The position numbers and the translations under genes were made by a program. Positions 38,131-51,819 of a stretch of 64,000 nucleotides of DNA are shown piece after piece (position 1 is the first letter of the stretch; every line of letters begins with the position of its first letter). The DNA is taken from contig NC_091014.1 of assembly GCF_041296385.1 (NCBI RefSeq), positions 51,478,078-51,542,077 on the forward strand, read 5' to 3'. The notes beneath the pieces were generated by a model. That model was not told the DNA's origin. It ran no database searches and saw only the letters and a program-made list of their open reading frames with translations. The DNA comes from Aphelocoma coerulescens. Its lineage: Eukaryota; Chordata; Aves; Passeriformes; Corvidae.

Positions 38131-41100
38131 ATTTGAGTCACCTTGGATCCTCATCAGGATGAGCAAGGGAGAATGAAGGAAATGGCTGGGCGAGGGAGCA
38201 AAGGAGCGGGTCTGACCTGCTTACCCAGACTGGCACACACGTGCAGAGCTGCAGGACTCAGTGTCACACACACAAAAGCCATTAAGAGAGACAGCAGGTC
38301 AGTCTGGCATTGCCCAGTGCCAACTTCTAAATGCCAGAGCAGAGAGGCTTGGCACAGCCACCCCTCTCTGCAAGCCTGGCTTGCAGAGCCAGGCTAGAGC
38401 CACTATTCCCCTGCCAGGATCTCACCCTCCCCCCAGCATCCCGCTTAGAGAAGTTTAGAGGGTTGAGACAGGTCCTCCCTGCCAGAGACTGAAATATCCT
38501 CACCACCTGGAGGGTTCAGTTGCCACAGCTGTCACTCCATGCATGCGTATGCTCCGCTTGAAACAAGGGCTTTCAAAGCTTAAGAGGCATAAACCATTTC
38601 CTACTTGCAACTGTTGTCTGCCCCACCTCAGAACTGGATCTGGGCTCAGAGGAGACCACCCAAATCAAGGGACATGCTGCTGCATGTGGGGCCCCTCGAC
38701 AGGATTTCAGCAGGGTTGAAAGCAGCTTTGCCTCCTGAAGTGCAAGACTCAGTTTAAACAGGCAGCAGAATGCTGCACAGAGCAACACCAGGTTTGCCTC
38801 TTAAATAGAACTGAAACCCTTTGAAAAGCCATTGGACAATTCCTTCCTTCCTTTCTTAATTCTCCACTTCCAGTTTTCATTTCCAAGCAGGAATCAACAG
38901 CACATTAATAACATGAGGATATTAAAGACCGCAATTTCTAAAAGCTAGGGATTTACATACCTCCGATCCATTAATAACCATGAGAAACACACGTTTAACT
39001 TCACTTGGATGGCTTGAAAAGCACATCTGTGGCATTTCTCATTATTTGATGTATTAATTTGAGGTTTTCCATTCAACTTTAATCAACTCTGCATTTTGTG
39101 CATTGACACATTGATACATTGAATTTCAAAATTTAAAAAACAAGGTGAATTTTCATTTCCAAGAATGGAAGGACTTTCCCATTTCCCAGACTCTCTCATG
39201 CACCTCACTCAGTACCTGCTCATTCCCTGCATCATTTCCTTAAAGGAAAAACACAGAGCAGGTAAACAGAGTCTGCACTGGCTCTTGACGGCAGCTGCCA
39301 AATTCCACACTAGTGCAGAGATCCCCATTGGTTACTCGAAGTCTCACATCAAGAGACAGTGTTAAATTATTTGGATGCCAGATGTAAACAGTGTAAAAGC
39401 CAATTCAGAACTGTTTTTTAAAACATACCATAAGTGGGAAAGAAAATATCCTTTTTTTTAGGCCAAAATTGAGTGATTCCTTCTTCTACAAGGCTGAGAA
39501 TCTAGAAAGGGCATCTGAGTCAGACAGCCTCAAACTAAACTTGCACTTTGGACACAGTCATCCTGTTTGCTGCCTATCTTCTCATATATAATGTATGACA
39601 TGGGATACAGTATTAAAACACAAAGCTGCCCATCCCTTAAGAAAGATCTTCATGGGTGTACATTTCAGTTTTGGAACCCATGCAGCAGGGACAAGCTAGG
39701 AGAAAATATGCACCGCCTCTGCACATGATGGTACTGCTATAGCAAATCTTAAACAGCCCTAAAGCAGAGTGCCAGGGTTCACCAGGCCTGATCAGACTCT
39801 CATGAAGGTGTTACAGACAGCAGAAATGGCAGAGAAGGTGACTTGATGCCTGAAGCACCACGAGGTGATGAGGACAAAAGAGGTGCTAAGTGGAGGTAGT
39901 GGGGTGGAGAGAGAGATGCATCCTGTGAGCTGGTCCAGGACAAAGCTGCAGTGCTGCAGATGTGGATGGGCCATGTTTCACAATCCCCCAGCGTCCCTCA
40001 GGAGCCTCATGGTCTCTTGGTCTCCACTGACATGTAGCATTTTGGAAAATGAGGTTTAGTCACCAAGGGACCCAATGAGAATGCCAGCCTTGTTTGTGAA
40101 ATAAGACAGGGAATTAATCTGGAAGTGAAAGGGACTGAGATACGGGTTTAGCATGTGGAAAGAGGCATGACACCAGCCACTGAAGCCAAGAAGAGTCAAA
40201 GGCAGGTTCTGGTCAGACCACTAAAAATGATAGAGGAGTACCCAGAAAACTTTGTTTTGAGTGTCCTTCCTTTTAACTGCCTGTCTGTTGATCCCTCCCT
40301 TCTCCTCACTCTGATCCTTGGTAAAGGACTTTCCTGTTCCTGTTATCATTACTTATTGAAAAATAAAACTATGTCTGCCCAGGAGAAATAACAAGGGAAG
40401 ACAAACGTGTGACACCTAAAAGGGTGCCATTCAAGATATTTGGAGCTGTACACACCCTATCCAGAACCATCCCAAAGAACACTTATCCCTTTAGAAAAAC
40501 TTGATCTTTACAATAAACACTAAAGCCAGGATAAATGGAGAATTGATAACTGCAAATCAGAAAAATTTTTGGTAGTCTCATTTTTCTTCTCCTTTCCCTC
40601 TTTCTTCTTCCAACCCAACACTCTTCCCTTTCCCTAACTTTCTCGCTCTGAGTTCAATGACCAGTAAGGCACCAGCCATCGAGCAGCTGGATACAATATG
40701 CTTTCACAGTACATTAGTGCTGTGCACCAGACCATGCTGTGCCTGCAATTGTATGACAGGTCAGGGCCAATTCATCTTAGTGAGACCTTCAATCAACAGT
40801 GTCCAGAAAGCTCTCCCGGTTGGAGGAACCTAGCCCAGCAGCCACTGACCTCTCCCTCAGCTCAGCACTCGATCATATTTACAGAGCTGCAGTGATGGAA
40901 AGATACACAGGCAAAGCCATGTCTGGACCACAGCTCATCACTGGGTGTTGATGCTTCAGGGACAGTGATGGGAAGACCCAATCCAGTGCAAGCAAACAGA
41001 CCAGATTTGGCTCAGCTGAATGCCATTTCCATGCATTTTTTTCCTCTGTTGTTTTCTCCAGCCTCTCAAATTCATTGATGCCAGCTGCTTCAGCCACCTT

Positions 41101-43350
41101 TCCCAGCAGCTCATTCAGCTGTTTACTCCTCCTCATGCCAGTGAATGCACACAAGGAGGTACAAGCCCATGCCACCTCCCAGCCCAGCTCCACCACTGAC
41201 TTCATGAGGGTGCAGTTCAGCTGCCTTGGACCACATATCATATACACAAAAATCACTATAGCTCACATCTGCAGCAGGAAAAAGAAGCATTAGTAGCAAG
41301 AGTGAGAGACAGCATGACCAGAATGTGACAATTGTCACAAGAGTGAATACCAGTAAATAAAAAATCAATACTATGGACAAAGCGTAGCCCCGACTTATTT
41401 ATGCTTTAAGATCAGTTTAGTTTTGAGACAATATAAGATGGCTTAGTAAAGAAAAAAATCCAGAATTTCAATATTCCCCATCAACTTCCTTCAAGCTACA
41501 ATGTATTTTCTACTTTACCACCCTTCTCAGTTTTCTCCATCCATCATTTATCTCCAATCCACTTTTTGTTCTTCATGGAACCATTTCTCACTTTAGGAAC
41601 TGTCATATTTTTGGTCCGTCCTTGTTACCTCTTAGCTCACTCATATTCACACCATTCATTGTCTAGTTTTAAATCTTAAAAGCATGGAGGGAACAAACCA
41701 CAACAAGTGAAGTCTTGTTCTTATCCTTCATATCACCATCTAAAACCAATAAGCATTTTTTAAAAGTATAAATGTCATTGTTTTCTTTCTCATCCTTTGC
41801 CTTATTCTCCTGATCAGAAAGGTGGAGATGCATCTTCTCTGCTTCAAAGAGTTAGAATGTTTAATTATTTGTGGTATTTAAAGTACTTTTGACTCTCAAG
41901 CAATAGAAGCTTACAGGAACTGAGATTATTACTATTGCTTTCCATTGCACTTACCCGAAGGCAGCAATGTCTTCTTGTGAGATCATACCCAACATTACTC
42001 ACAGGATCCCAAGAGAGTGTATTAAAACCTGTATGTCCAAGATCTTCAGGACAATAAATCCTAGTTTAGCTAGGACCAGAGAGAAAGGAAATCCTGTAAT
42101 ACCACAAATACTTGGCAGCTGCCAAGCTAATTCCTGATACTCAATATCGACTTTGCCACATTGACTCAAATTGCAAAACACTGCTGATCTGTAGCTTCTG
42201 ATGAAACATGTTAGCAACTACAGGTTTGTTAAGCTTATGCTCACAAATGACATATTTCACCTAGTCCCAGGCAGCTTCCTTGCTGGCAAGGAAGAGCAAG
42301 AGCAATGCGGAGCTTTGGCGAGGGAGGCAGCACTGCAATGGGTAGCCAGCCTTCAGCGCCTGGGGTGGAGATTTAAAAAACAAGGCAACTTCAAACCAGA
42401 CCTAGAAAACTCCTATTTCATCTAGAGATCTGCCCTGGGGGTCTGACACAGATCTAGGAGGTCTGGTTCCAGCAGCTCTTGGATAGCAGAAATGTAAAGC
42501 CCAGATCCATTTCAATTCACTTGCAGAAACTCAACATAGGAAATCTCTTAGGCACGGGTCTCCAAAGTAGAGAGCCTGGATTTAAACTGATCTGGGGGAA
42601 GGTGGGCGGGCCAGAGTCACCAGGCTTTACAGTATGGACAAAAATTCTTGGGAGCTCCAGTTCACTCCTAAGCAAAATCTGGAAGCCTGGAGACCCCAAG
42701 AGTCCTGTCTGGGGCTTCAGGGTCAGAGGTGCCAGAAATCTAGGATTCATAGAGAAGTCCTCACATGTAATTTTGAGGACCCATGCCCTTAAACCAGGCC
42801 AAGAGTTACAGTGGCCCACAGCTAGAAGCCCTGGGAGCCAGGGGAGGAAATATTGCTGTGACAATTTCACCACAGTTAATTAATCACTCTTACAGGTACC
42901 TCTGAACTTGCAGTATCCCAGAATTTGCAGGGGGAGGGAGGGAATTTTGACATTAAGTTTGGACTAAGAAAGTTTCTACCTCTGAAGGTACTCCCCCTGC
43001 CTGGAAAATGTTCTTGCACCCTGGAGGCTTGTGATTCTGTCAGACTTCACAAACTGCACTGCACTGTGCCTGAGCACCTGAGTGACACCTGGGGAGAATA
43101 AAAAGGGTTTCAAAGGGTTCTGGCAGCCACAGGGCAGTGGTTGTCATTGACAAATTTACAGGGAGAAACTGCTCTGCTTTAGGGGATTTTTCTCTTGAGC
43201 AGGGACAGATATGAAGGCTGGAGTAGTCCTGGAGTCAAGAGAAGAGATGTCTACCCTGACTGAAATTCTTCTTTCAGTTCCCATCATTTCCTGGGTTACA
43301 CTGCCATAGAGCAATGTTGAAAGACTAGTGCATTCCCACTATATTTACTA

Positions 43351-43440
43351 TTAATTATAAGGTAATAGAATTAATTATAAGGTAAAATAAGGGGGGGGGG
43401 TGTATTTTTTTTATATGCACACACACACAGAGTATATTTG
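43351..43440 (+). repeat. Compound simple repeat: 20-bp tandem pair, G10, T8, CA run
   Basis: Two copies of a 20-bp unit (TTAATTATAAGGTAATAGAA, the second differing at two bases) occupy 43351-43390, followed by ten G residues (43391-43400), a T8 run and a short CACACACACAC run. AT-rich low-complexity sequence continues to about 43500. Confidence 0.85.
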
Positions 43441-45206
43441 TTTATATATAAATACAAAGGTTTTATTATTGTTTATTTTTATATAAATTTAAAGGGTACA
43501 TATGCACTCCATCTCATCTAGAACCAGGAGACAAGTCTGCATATCTTTGAAGGTGGAACACAGGTGAGAGAGGCAGCTCTTTACCCCTTTCCTGTCAGGC
43601 TTGAAATGACACCAGTTCCTAAACACACTAAATCCATGTATTCCTGAAAATGGGAAAACTCAAAAAAACATCCAGAAAAATAAAAGATGGAGACAACATT
43701 CAAGTTGCATCCCTTTTACATCTAAGATGACCCTTGAAGGAAATCAGCTTCTAAGTTAGAAACCCAAACCTTGCTGCTACACCAGGGGTCAGCACCCAGC
43801 ACAAAGCAGCTGTCCTCCCTCCCAAGAGTTGTTTCTGGGGTGGAAGAAGAGGCACTACTCAGACAGTGAGTGGGAGTTAGGGGGATATAGTGTCAGGGCT
43901 GTCTTAACACTGCCCATCTTGAACTGCTGCAGTAGCACTGAGGTGCCAGTCCTGCCTCCTGAAGGACTTCTACACAACCCTGAGGTTATAGTGGCAAATA
44001 ACCACCATGTTAAGGCAGTCAGTTAGCAACAGCCTTTTCCTAGGTCTCACCCTTGTTTCTATACAGCAGTACCAATATCAACATCCTGAATAGCCAAAGA
44101 CTACATGCTGCAAATAATACCCATCCCCAAAATGATGTAGATAAAGCAAACACAGTTGTCTATATGAACTGCCTCCCTAAGTGCCCTGAGCATACCACTC
44201 ATCCCCCTCTAACCTCCTGGGGCTATGCTCACTTTGCAGTTTTCATATTTCTTCTACTCAACATAGCTTTGATTCTTCTTCAGGCCAGGTCCAGGCCACA
44301 GAAAAGTGAACTTCAGCCCCATGGGGTCCCCAGTTTCAAATTAAAAAAAAGGTTTTAAATATCAGCCTTAGACACCATGAATGCTTCCTGCAAAACCTCT
44401 CTGACATAGCCCTGCTTTGGTGTCCTGTTCAGGATGACACTGTGGCAGGACCTTGTTTCCAAGCCAGGGGGCATTTCTGCACACAGTCATGTCAATTGTT
44501 ATAATTATGAAGATGCCAAAGTACATTAAAATTCTCAGAGGCCTTTGCACTATGCATTTCCACTACCCCTGTGCCAGAGGGGTGTAAAGCCCCTGATGTG
44601 GCAGCATCTTAAACCTACTTTGCATAGGTGTTAGCACCTTTGTGAGGCACTTCGTACCACAGGAGGAGGTTCATGATCTACATACAGAGCATACATCCAG
44701 AGAGATGCCACACTCCCAGTGATATTTATCTCAGGGGAGAAGGGGAAAAGCTGGAACACATAAGACACTTATGCATTATCAACCGATTACATTGTTGGTG
44801 TTGCTCTGGGATCCCCTTCCTCTTGTTTGTACTTTATCTTCAGAGCCTGCAAAGCTTCAGGGACTCTCCACCTCCCTGATCATATTCCTAGCACAGCCTT
44901 GTCACCACTTCATCCAGAGGCCAGGGATACCTCAGCAAGAGAAAAAACAATACCCATTTATCATTCCTTCTTTCCTAATTAAAGAGAACAGAGGACTTAA
45001 CAGACCTCAGGTGATCTCCCAGCCCTGGAGCTGAGGTGAGTCAGTGGGCAAGCTGTGGGCAAGCCCTTCCAGGTGATTCATTTACCCAGGCTGGCCTGGA
45101 TTGCAGCTAAGGGACCATCCTCTCCAGATCCATCTGCCTTCCAGCTTCCTCCCACTGCTAAAATTTTTATTTATTTATTAAATGCAATTTTCTAAAAGCC
45201 TATATT

Positions 45207-45244
45207 AAAAAAAAAAAACAAAAACAAACAAACAAAAAAAAAAA
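45207..45244 (+). repeat. A-rich simple repeat
   Basis: A12 is followed by CAAAA/CAAA units and a second A-run of eleven. A further A13 lies at 45428-45440. No retroposon body was recognised. Confidence 0.85.
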
Positions 45245-47157
45245 CTCAAATCCAAAATATCAGATACCCAGACACTAGGGAAAGAAAAAGCACTCAGGCA
45301 GTGCATCAACTCCCTAAGGGAGGTACTCAGGTTTGAGTTACTGCCGAGATGACATCTGTAGGGAAATAAGCCACCAGATGCAGGGAATGGACTGCAGGGG
45401 CCCAGAGCAATGGGGAAGGGAGGGAGGAAAAAAAAAAAAAGAGCGAGCAAGAGAAATAAATCAATAAATTAAGCAGTCTGGTTTGTTCATGACTAACTAT
45501 TCTGCTTTACAAAATTTACAGGTGTTTTCCCAAATGTCCCAGTACCTGCTTCAAAACATCTGGCTTGCCATACCCCAGCCCAGCATATTCTCACCCAGAA
45601 AGGCTTCAGTGCCCATTGGATCAGAGCAGAAGAGCCATCTTCTCTAGCTACTGTGATCTATGGGTTCCCTCACTTCTTCCCTCTACCTAGAGGGTCTCCA
45701 GTCCCCTCATAAAGAAAAATAATCTCATACACATTCCAGCTTTCAAAGCAACACATCTTTCCAAGCATCCCTTTGGTAACATCAGTCCTGTCTCCCTTGT
45801 GCCTTCAAGCCCACTGGTGGGAAGAGGGGATATGTCCCATGCCAACAGAAATATGAAAAGAAGAGGCTGATGTTTCACCAGATGGCTTCAGACTTGTCAC
45901 AGTAGGGTGAGAAACATGCTTGAAAAACCTGGCCCTGGCACTAACCATCATCTCCTGGACTGGTAGTGCAGGACAGATGGAGCAGCTGGGGCTGAGTACC
46001 AGATGTGAGACAACAGGAATGCAGAGCAGCAATCACATAGGGCAAACATGGAGGCAGTAAGAACGACAGGCTCCCTCTGGGACTGCAATGACATGTTCAG
46101 CAGACAACGCATTTAGAGCAAGAGCAGTGGAAAAAATGCACGTACCAAAGAGTCAAGGGAGCAGGCTAATGAAGAGTCCAACCATCTGACCACAGCTTAC
46201 AATGAACAGCATAAAAGGAGGACAAGCAATGGGTGAAAGAAGGGCAAGGTCTAGGGAAGGTTCTGCAGCATAAAACACGCAGGGCACCAGCCTGGCTACA
46301 GAGCTCGCTAGCCCAGATCTCACACAACTCAGCATCAGCCCAGAACGACCACTAGTGGCAGTTCTAATCCTTGTTTCACAGAGACCCCCTAAAGGGCCAT
46401 CTCCTTAGACATCATGCCTGAGAACTCAGATGACCATCAGACAACTGTACTTTGTACATGTGAAGTCTTAGTACACATGAAACCTGTACCTGTTGTCTAG
46501 CACCTGAAGGAAGCCAAGGAAGGTCCTTGACTTCTACCTACTGTTTGCTGTGTTCCAGGAGACAACCCTCTGCCATTACAGAAAATACCACCTGATGCTG
46601 AAACCTCACCTAGAGATACCCCTTTTGTTTTTCTATAACCTTCACTGGATTTTTGGTTTTGATGGGCCTTATCCCAGCACCAGGGTATCAGCCAGATGTC
46701 AGCACAGCTGACACAGAAGTCTGCTGCAAGCAGACAATTGGTGGGACAAGGGGATCCCGTGGGGATGGATGTGACCACGCTTTCACTTGGATGACTGAGC
46801 CCATGCACCCTTTTCCTACAAAAGTTTCAGCCAGAAGAGGACTAAAAGGGAAAGGGCTGCCCCACAGTCACAGTCTCAGAGCAACCAGCAGATGTGCTAA
46901 CAGTAAAAGCAGATAGTTCTTGCAGACAGAGCTGCATTATGGAGAGAGGGATGACAGAGATGCTTTGCCTTTTCTTGTCCTCTGGTGCTTCCCACTCCCC
47001 AAAAAGCCCATCAGCCTGCACTCTTCCTCTAGTAGTGCACACTTTTCCAAGGAAGTGGCCATGCACAGTTAGATGCAGGCAGTCCCTCTACTCCTTCATC
47101 ACAGGCTGACATCCAGGCCAGGTGCAATGCACACACTCACATACCCATGAACAGTGA

Positions 47158-47290
47158 TCAGAGAAAGTGGAGAAAAGCTAAGGGAAAGGAAACAGCAGAG
47201 CAGAGAAAGGGAGGACAAGAAGAAAAGTGAGAAGTGAGAGGGACAGTGAAAAGAAGAGATAATAATGGGAGAGAAAGAGGAGAGGGAGTT
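47158..47290 (+). repeat. Purine-rich (GA) low-complexity tract
   Basis: About 130 bp consist very largely of G and A, with units such as GAGAAAG and GAGAGGG and few pyrimidine interruptions. Such tracts can adopt triplex structures, and they explain the S/F/L-rich minus-strand frame here. Confidence 0.75.
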
Positions 47291-48960
47291 ACTTTGCAAG
47301 CAGTAGCTAAAAATCTCCCAACATTTACAGCAAATGATGCATGGAATACACTGTCAGAAACGTGATGCCCAGAACCTATTGCTGCTAAATATTTAATCTG
47401 ATTGGCAGGGAGCCATTAAAACCTCAGTGTCTGGATCTCAGGCTTCTACAGAGCAACAGGTAGAGTAAATACATCAACATGTTGTGATTCACCTTGGGTG
47501 CCACCAGTCTTTCCAACCTGCAGCACTGTGCAGGGAAAAAATGTTGTCACTGCATATTAGGAACATCAGAAACAGGCTACAGGAAAGGCACTGTTTATGT
47601 ACTTTGGCACCCACTGCAATCTAGAGAAAAGTGGAAGGTGGGCATGCCAAGTGTCTTCTTCAGAAATTAGAACACACGGCTGCAAAGATCTCACACAATG
47701 CAGTTCATGTCTCTCAAGCACTAAAAAGTCACACAGAAGCGTGGTACATCAAGGCTGCAGTTCTACTGGCTCACACTTCCCTGCATGTAATCCCTGAAGC
47801 CAATCTGAGAGCAGACCAAAGGCTGCCTCCAGCATTCAGCTTCCACCGTCTGTTGGGCCTGAAGCAGGTCAGAACACCCTGCACACGTGTGTCCTAATGC
47901 CAGCACCGAGAACGCAGCGGGGCAGCTGGGGTGCAGGCAGGTACTCAGCCCTTTGGGGTAAGAAACCTGATTAGCTGCTACTGCAGCATCGTGAGGGGAA
48001 ACAGGGCAGCCACCTGCTAACAGGGGCTTGCACATGGGTATGTTTGCACACCCAGTGCAGTCTCCCACTTTGCTGACTCTACCCATAAAACTTTCAGAGC
48101 CGCTGCTGTCATGTCGGCTCTGGTGTTCCCGAGCCAGCACCTGAGCTATGTTCCCAAACAGTGGCTTCTTGGAGCTTTGCAAAGGAGAAGGATTGTGTTT
48201 AGACAAAGCTTCTGCTGTTTAAAAGTACAACTCCATTCTAATTTAGAGTCAAAACTGACCACTCAGAGGTGTTCTGGGGAAAGAAACAGACTTTCTTTTC
48301 AATCCTTTGTATTGTTCAAATCCACTCGTTTCTAGAAAGAAGGCATTTAGAGGGTTGTTTATTTAGGTATAATGTAACATTTTAAATTTGCCAACACTAA
48401 CAAATGTAGAAATATTCTGCTCTGCTATAGTGAGTTTCAGACCAAGTTCCTCACCACCATCCAATACTGCAGCAACAGGAGTACAGCTCTTCCTAAGAAT
48501 TCTACAGGTCCAGGCCATGTTGTTGACTCAGTGCACTGGCACTGACAAGTTACAAACTGCATGAGCCCAGTAGTTACCTTCCAAAAAAAGAATAAATAGA
48601 TATAAATAAATGCATTAGAAGTGGAAAGCCATGATAGAAGTCTAGGGGAAAATCAATATGCTCCACGCTTATTTCAGAGGACATGGGACTTTACTGTATC
48701 CAGAACCCATATCACGTAAGACATCTGCGAATCTAACACTGGCTGCAGAGCACTGAAAGTCTGGGATGAGGGGTTCACAGGTAAGACAGAACTGCGACCT
48801 TCTCTAGGCACAGATCTTGCAGATCTTTCGATAGATTCACCAGCATAAATCTCCCATCATATTCCCCCTTCTGTATTTCTGGCTGCTTTGCTGTCCCTGT
48901 TGCAGCTGTTCAAGGAGCTGACTTCATCAGAATATGCTTTGTGAAGTGCTTTTCTGCTCT

Positions 48961-49061
48961 GTATGGTGCTTTTGCTTTTTTTCTTTCTTTCAGTAAGTGC
49001 CAAACCACTGAAGAATGCCAAGGCTAGAGCTCTGAAAGCCAAGACCAAGTAAAGAGTAAGT
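48961..49061 (+). other. Exon-like segment with acceptor and donor matches (48994-49055)
   Basis: On the plus strand a 20-nt pyrimidine-rich tract ends in TTTCTTTCTTTCAG at 48993; 62 nt later a GTAAGTATG donor begins at 49056. Between them one frame reads SAKPLKNAKARALKAKTK followed by a stop, a lysine/alanine-rich stretch faintly like the basic N-terminus of ribosomal protein L23a. The segment is opposite in strand to GRIN2B. It could be an exon of an antisense non-coding RNA, a decayed retrocopy fragment, or coincidence. Confidence 0.25.
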
Positions 49062-50610
49062 ATGATTCTGTGGCATCATCAGCTGAGAAGTGGCACCTCA
49101 CAAGCACAAAAGAAAGTGTGACTTTTGAATACAGCTGTACAGTGTTCATCATCCCAGCTCACAGCAGCACAAGTAGGCTGAGTGACTTGCTCATGGGCTC
49201 TGACAAATCCTGCTCTGCTTAAGACTTGTCCAAGTCCAGCTTGCCAGGCTTGTGAGAAGGTACTGCAAGCATCTGGCAAGGCAGAAGGAGACCTGTGCCT
49301 GCATTTCAGCCATTCCAGCTGACAGCCTGACATGCTATCCTCAACTAGCAATGAAGGTGGGCTTGCCAGACCACTGACCTGCTGCAGGAAAAAACTGCTG
49401 GGACAAGGAAGGAGAATGACTTTACCAACTACAGCTCTTGATTAACTGAATAAAAACCAATTTGTGGAAGTCCGACAGGAGGACCCTGATGACTTGCCTC
49501 CTGTCTTTACCACAAGTTGAGTCTTCCCTGTAGCCCAGGACAGCACAGCCACACTTGCACACAGCGCTTCAGCCTTTGCCTTAAAAGGTGCCCTTACTAG
49601 TTTGCAGCAAGAACCCGTTTCTCTGATGCTGGGCTCCTGTCACTCTTCAAAATTCCTCTTAAAATTGCCCAGGAACTAGCTGTGACACCAGGACACAGTC
49701 ACTGTCCTACAAGGAACTGTGCTGAAGCATTTATTTTACAAATGGCCCTCCAAACAGGTATCCCAAAAGGATATGTTTAGGATGGTCTTCACATCACAGT
49801 CAACAGAGCTATTCACCCAGAGACTGGAGCCACCAGCTGAGATACTGCGCCAGCTAATGGCTCTGTTTCTTATCCTCACCTCTTCCTTTCACTTGGAAAT
49901 GCACTCAGTCTTAAAAGCAGCTCAGGAAATTAACATTTCCAGGTATAAAATACTTCCATGTAGGAAATAGCCTAGCATGTGAAAATGGGCTTTATATGAA
50001 AAATGTGCAGAATTTTTTAAGTACAACTCGATGAGAAATACTGTGATAAGACCTCTTGCTTCAAATTTTCCCATGCCTGTCAAAATGAGGAGATATAGAA
50101 CTGCACACTTTTTTTTAAATTAATTAGGCTATTTTATTCCTCAAAAAAACATTCACACCAAAGGGGCAAAAAAACCCAGCTAATCCACACTTTGTTGGAA
50201 CTAACTCCTCATTGCATTTTTTGTAAGAAGTGTACATTTCCTCCATAGTCCCTCCATTGCAAAAGACAGCATTCAAACAGATCCATAATCAAAGAAAACA
50301 TAAACAGAAACATTAATAAACATGTTAATACACATAATAGGAATAAAAAACCTGCAAGAAAAAGCACCACAGCTCTTGTTCAGAAGCTCAAGAAGCTTTT
50401 AGAGACTACAGAATCACATGAAAACTTATCGAAGCAAGATCAGTTTCCCAATGCCTGTGTTGTGTGATAAACAAGTGCTTAATTTCACCCCTGGCCATCT
50501 ACATTCATAACAATTCCCCCACCCCGCCCAGCCTCCTTGTCACCCAACACTTAGGCTTTTTCTTCATACAGGTCCTGCTTTTCCCACCTTCAGCTAAGGG
50601 CCCACTTTCT
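49062..50610. other. Intergenic or intronic stretch, no gene recognised
   Basis: No gene or repeat is identified. The part from about 49980 to 50450 is AT-rich with few open frames. Confidence 0.5.
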
Positions 50611-50611
50611 T

Positions 50612-50762
50612 CTAGATCTGCCCTTAGTGACCAAAGGGAATAATTGGCCCCTGTCCTCTCTTTATAACAGTCCTTTACAGATTTGCTGTTTGGTTTCCAT
50701 CCACAGTTATCTTTCCTCTAGTCTGAACATGTCTGGCTCTCTCAGCATTTCTTACAGGATTT
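50612..50762 (-). mobile_element. Old CR1 fragment, reverse orientation, copy A
   Basis: AATAATTGGCCCCTGTCCTC, TAACAGTCCTTTACAGATTT, CTTTCCTCTAGTCTGAACAT and CTCTCTCAGCATTTCTTACAGG-type blocks are, in order, the reverse complement of the 3' coding/UTR region of old CR1 subfamilies. The segment aligns with 60217-60370 in this window, with nearly identical first 20 bp, which supports a dispersed repeat. Confidence 0.75.
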
Positions 50763-51267
50763 AGTGTCTACTGTCATCTACCCCATCCCCTTGCTTGCTC
50801 CTGTTCCAGCCTGCAAACTATCTTTTTAAAAACAGTACACCCTGACATGAATGCAACACTACACATTCACAGACAAAAAGACAGGAGAGAAACTATCTAT
50901 GGGTCTGGCAAATCAGAGGGGGAGGACTTCTGTGGGAACACCACATCCTTTCCCTCCTCCCCAGGAGAATCCTGGACACTACTTGTAGCAAGGCTCCAAG
51001 AGTCTACCATCACTTCCCTGGAAACAGTACTTTAGCCTCTGCCACATTTCACAGCAGGATCTGTGCTGTCTATTCAGCACTTCCTTTTGTTCATTTGCTG
51101 CTATTGTTTGGCTACAGCTACTTCTCAGTCTCTGGTTAGGCTCCTACACAACTCCGGTAGCAGTGCAGAGCAGGCATCTGACCAATGGCCGCTCCGACAG
51201 CACTAAACAATCCCTCATTCTATTTCTCTCTCCTCTCTGTTTACATTCTTAAGCACACACTTTAAGG

Positions 51268-51815
51268 CAGTCATCACGTCTCTCTTTTAATTGTCATTTG
51301 GCCAAGCTAAATGTAATTAGTTACTTTAATCTTTCCTCTTAGATCAATCCCTCCAGCATCTTAATCATTTTTGTTGCTCCACTGAATTTGTTCTAATTTG
51401 CTGCCATCTTTGGGGCACTAAGTTCTCAAGAAATTAGCCTAGGTACACTCAGATCAGGCATATGAAGAAAACATGACTAGAAACATGCAGAAAACATTTC
51501 TTTGCTTCAAGACACAACAGTTCTGTTTATGCAATCCAGAAATCACATCAGCCTCTTTGCTGCCGCATTGTACTGTAAGCGTATATCTCATTTGCTAACC
51601 GGTGTAACCCCAGTGTCATTTCCAGCATTACTGCTTTCCAGGGGTGTACCTCTCATCTCTGCTTTCTTTCCAAGCACAGTCTGATTTTAACTCCTACTAT
51701 TCAATTTACTATCCACTCTGTTAATCCCCAAATCCTATTCTGAGGTATGACTGCTTAGCTAGCTATGTATCTCAAATCTCTTTGATTTCCAGTGGAAATA
51801 CTCTCACAAAGCAAA
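51268..51815 (-). mobile_element. Old CR1 fragment(s), reverse orientation, copy B
   Basis: The stretch includes GGCCAAGCTAAATGTAATTA, CTCCAGCATCTTAATCATTT, TTTGTTGCTCCACTGAATTT, CAATCCAGAAATCACATCAG, TTTGCTGCCGCATTGTACTG and TAACCCCAGTGTCATTTCCA. These follow the reverse-complement order of the CR1 reverse-transcriptase 3' half (encoded motifs of the type ANVILDC and DLGVTVD). A second similar module near 51700-51815 (TTTACTATCCACTCTGTTAA, CCCCAAATCCTATTCTG) suggests two overlapping or nested copies. No frame is intact. Confidence 0.7.
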
Positions 51816-51819
51816 GGCA

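Larger units (their letters stand above)
38140..48960. other. Upstream intronic stretch, no gene recognised
   Basis: Simple repeats are the only certain features (43351-43400, 45207-45244, 45428-45440, purine tract 47158-47290). Opposing frames of 134 (plus) and 118 (minus) codons at 42479-42883 overlap almost completely, which argues against either being real. The 147-codon minus frame at 47763-48206 has no domain. Confidence 0.5.

Noticed and set aside
41925..41965. ATTATTACTATTGCTTTCCATTGCAC-like stretch resembling an archosaur repeat
   Set aside because: Only about 30 bp of loose similarity, with no continuation on either side.
42479..42883. Opposing 134- and 118-codon frames
   Set aside because: Near-complete overlap in opposite directions with no recognisable domain; compositional coincidence is more likely.
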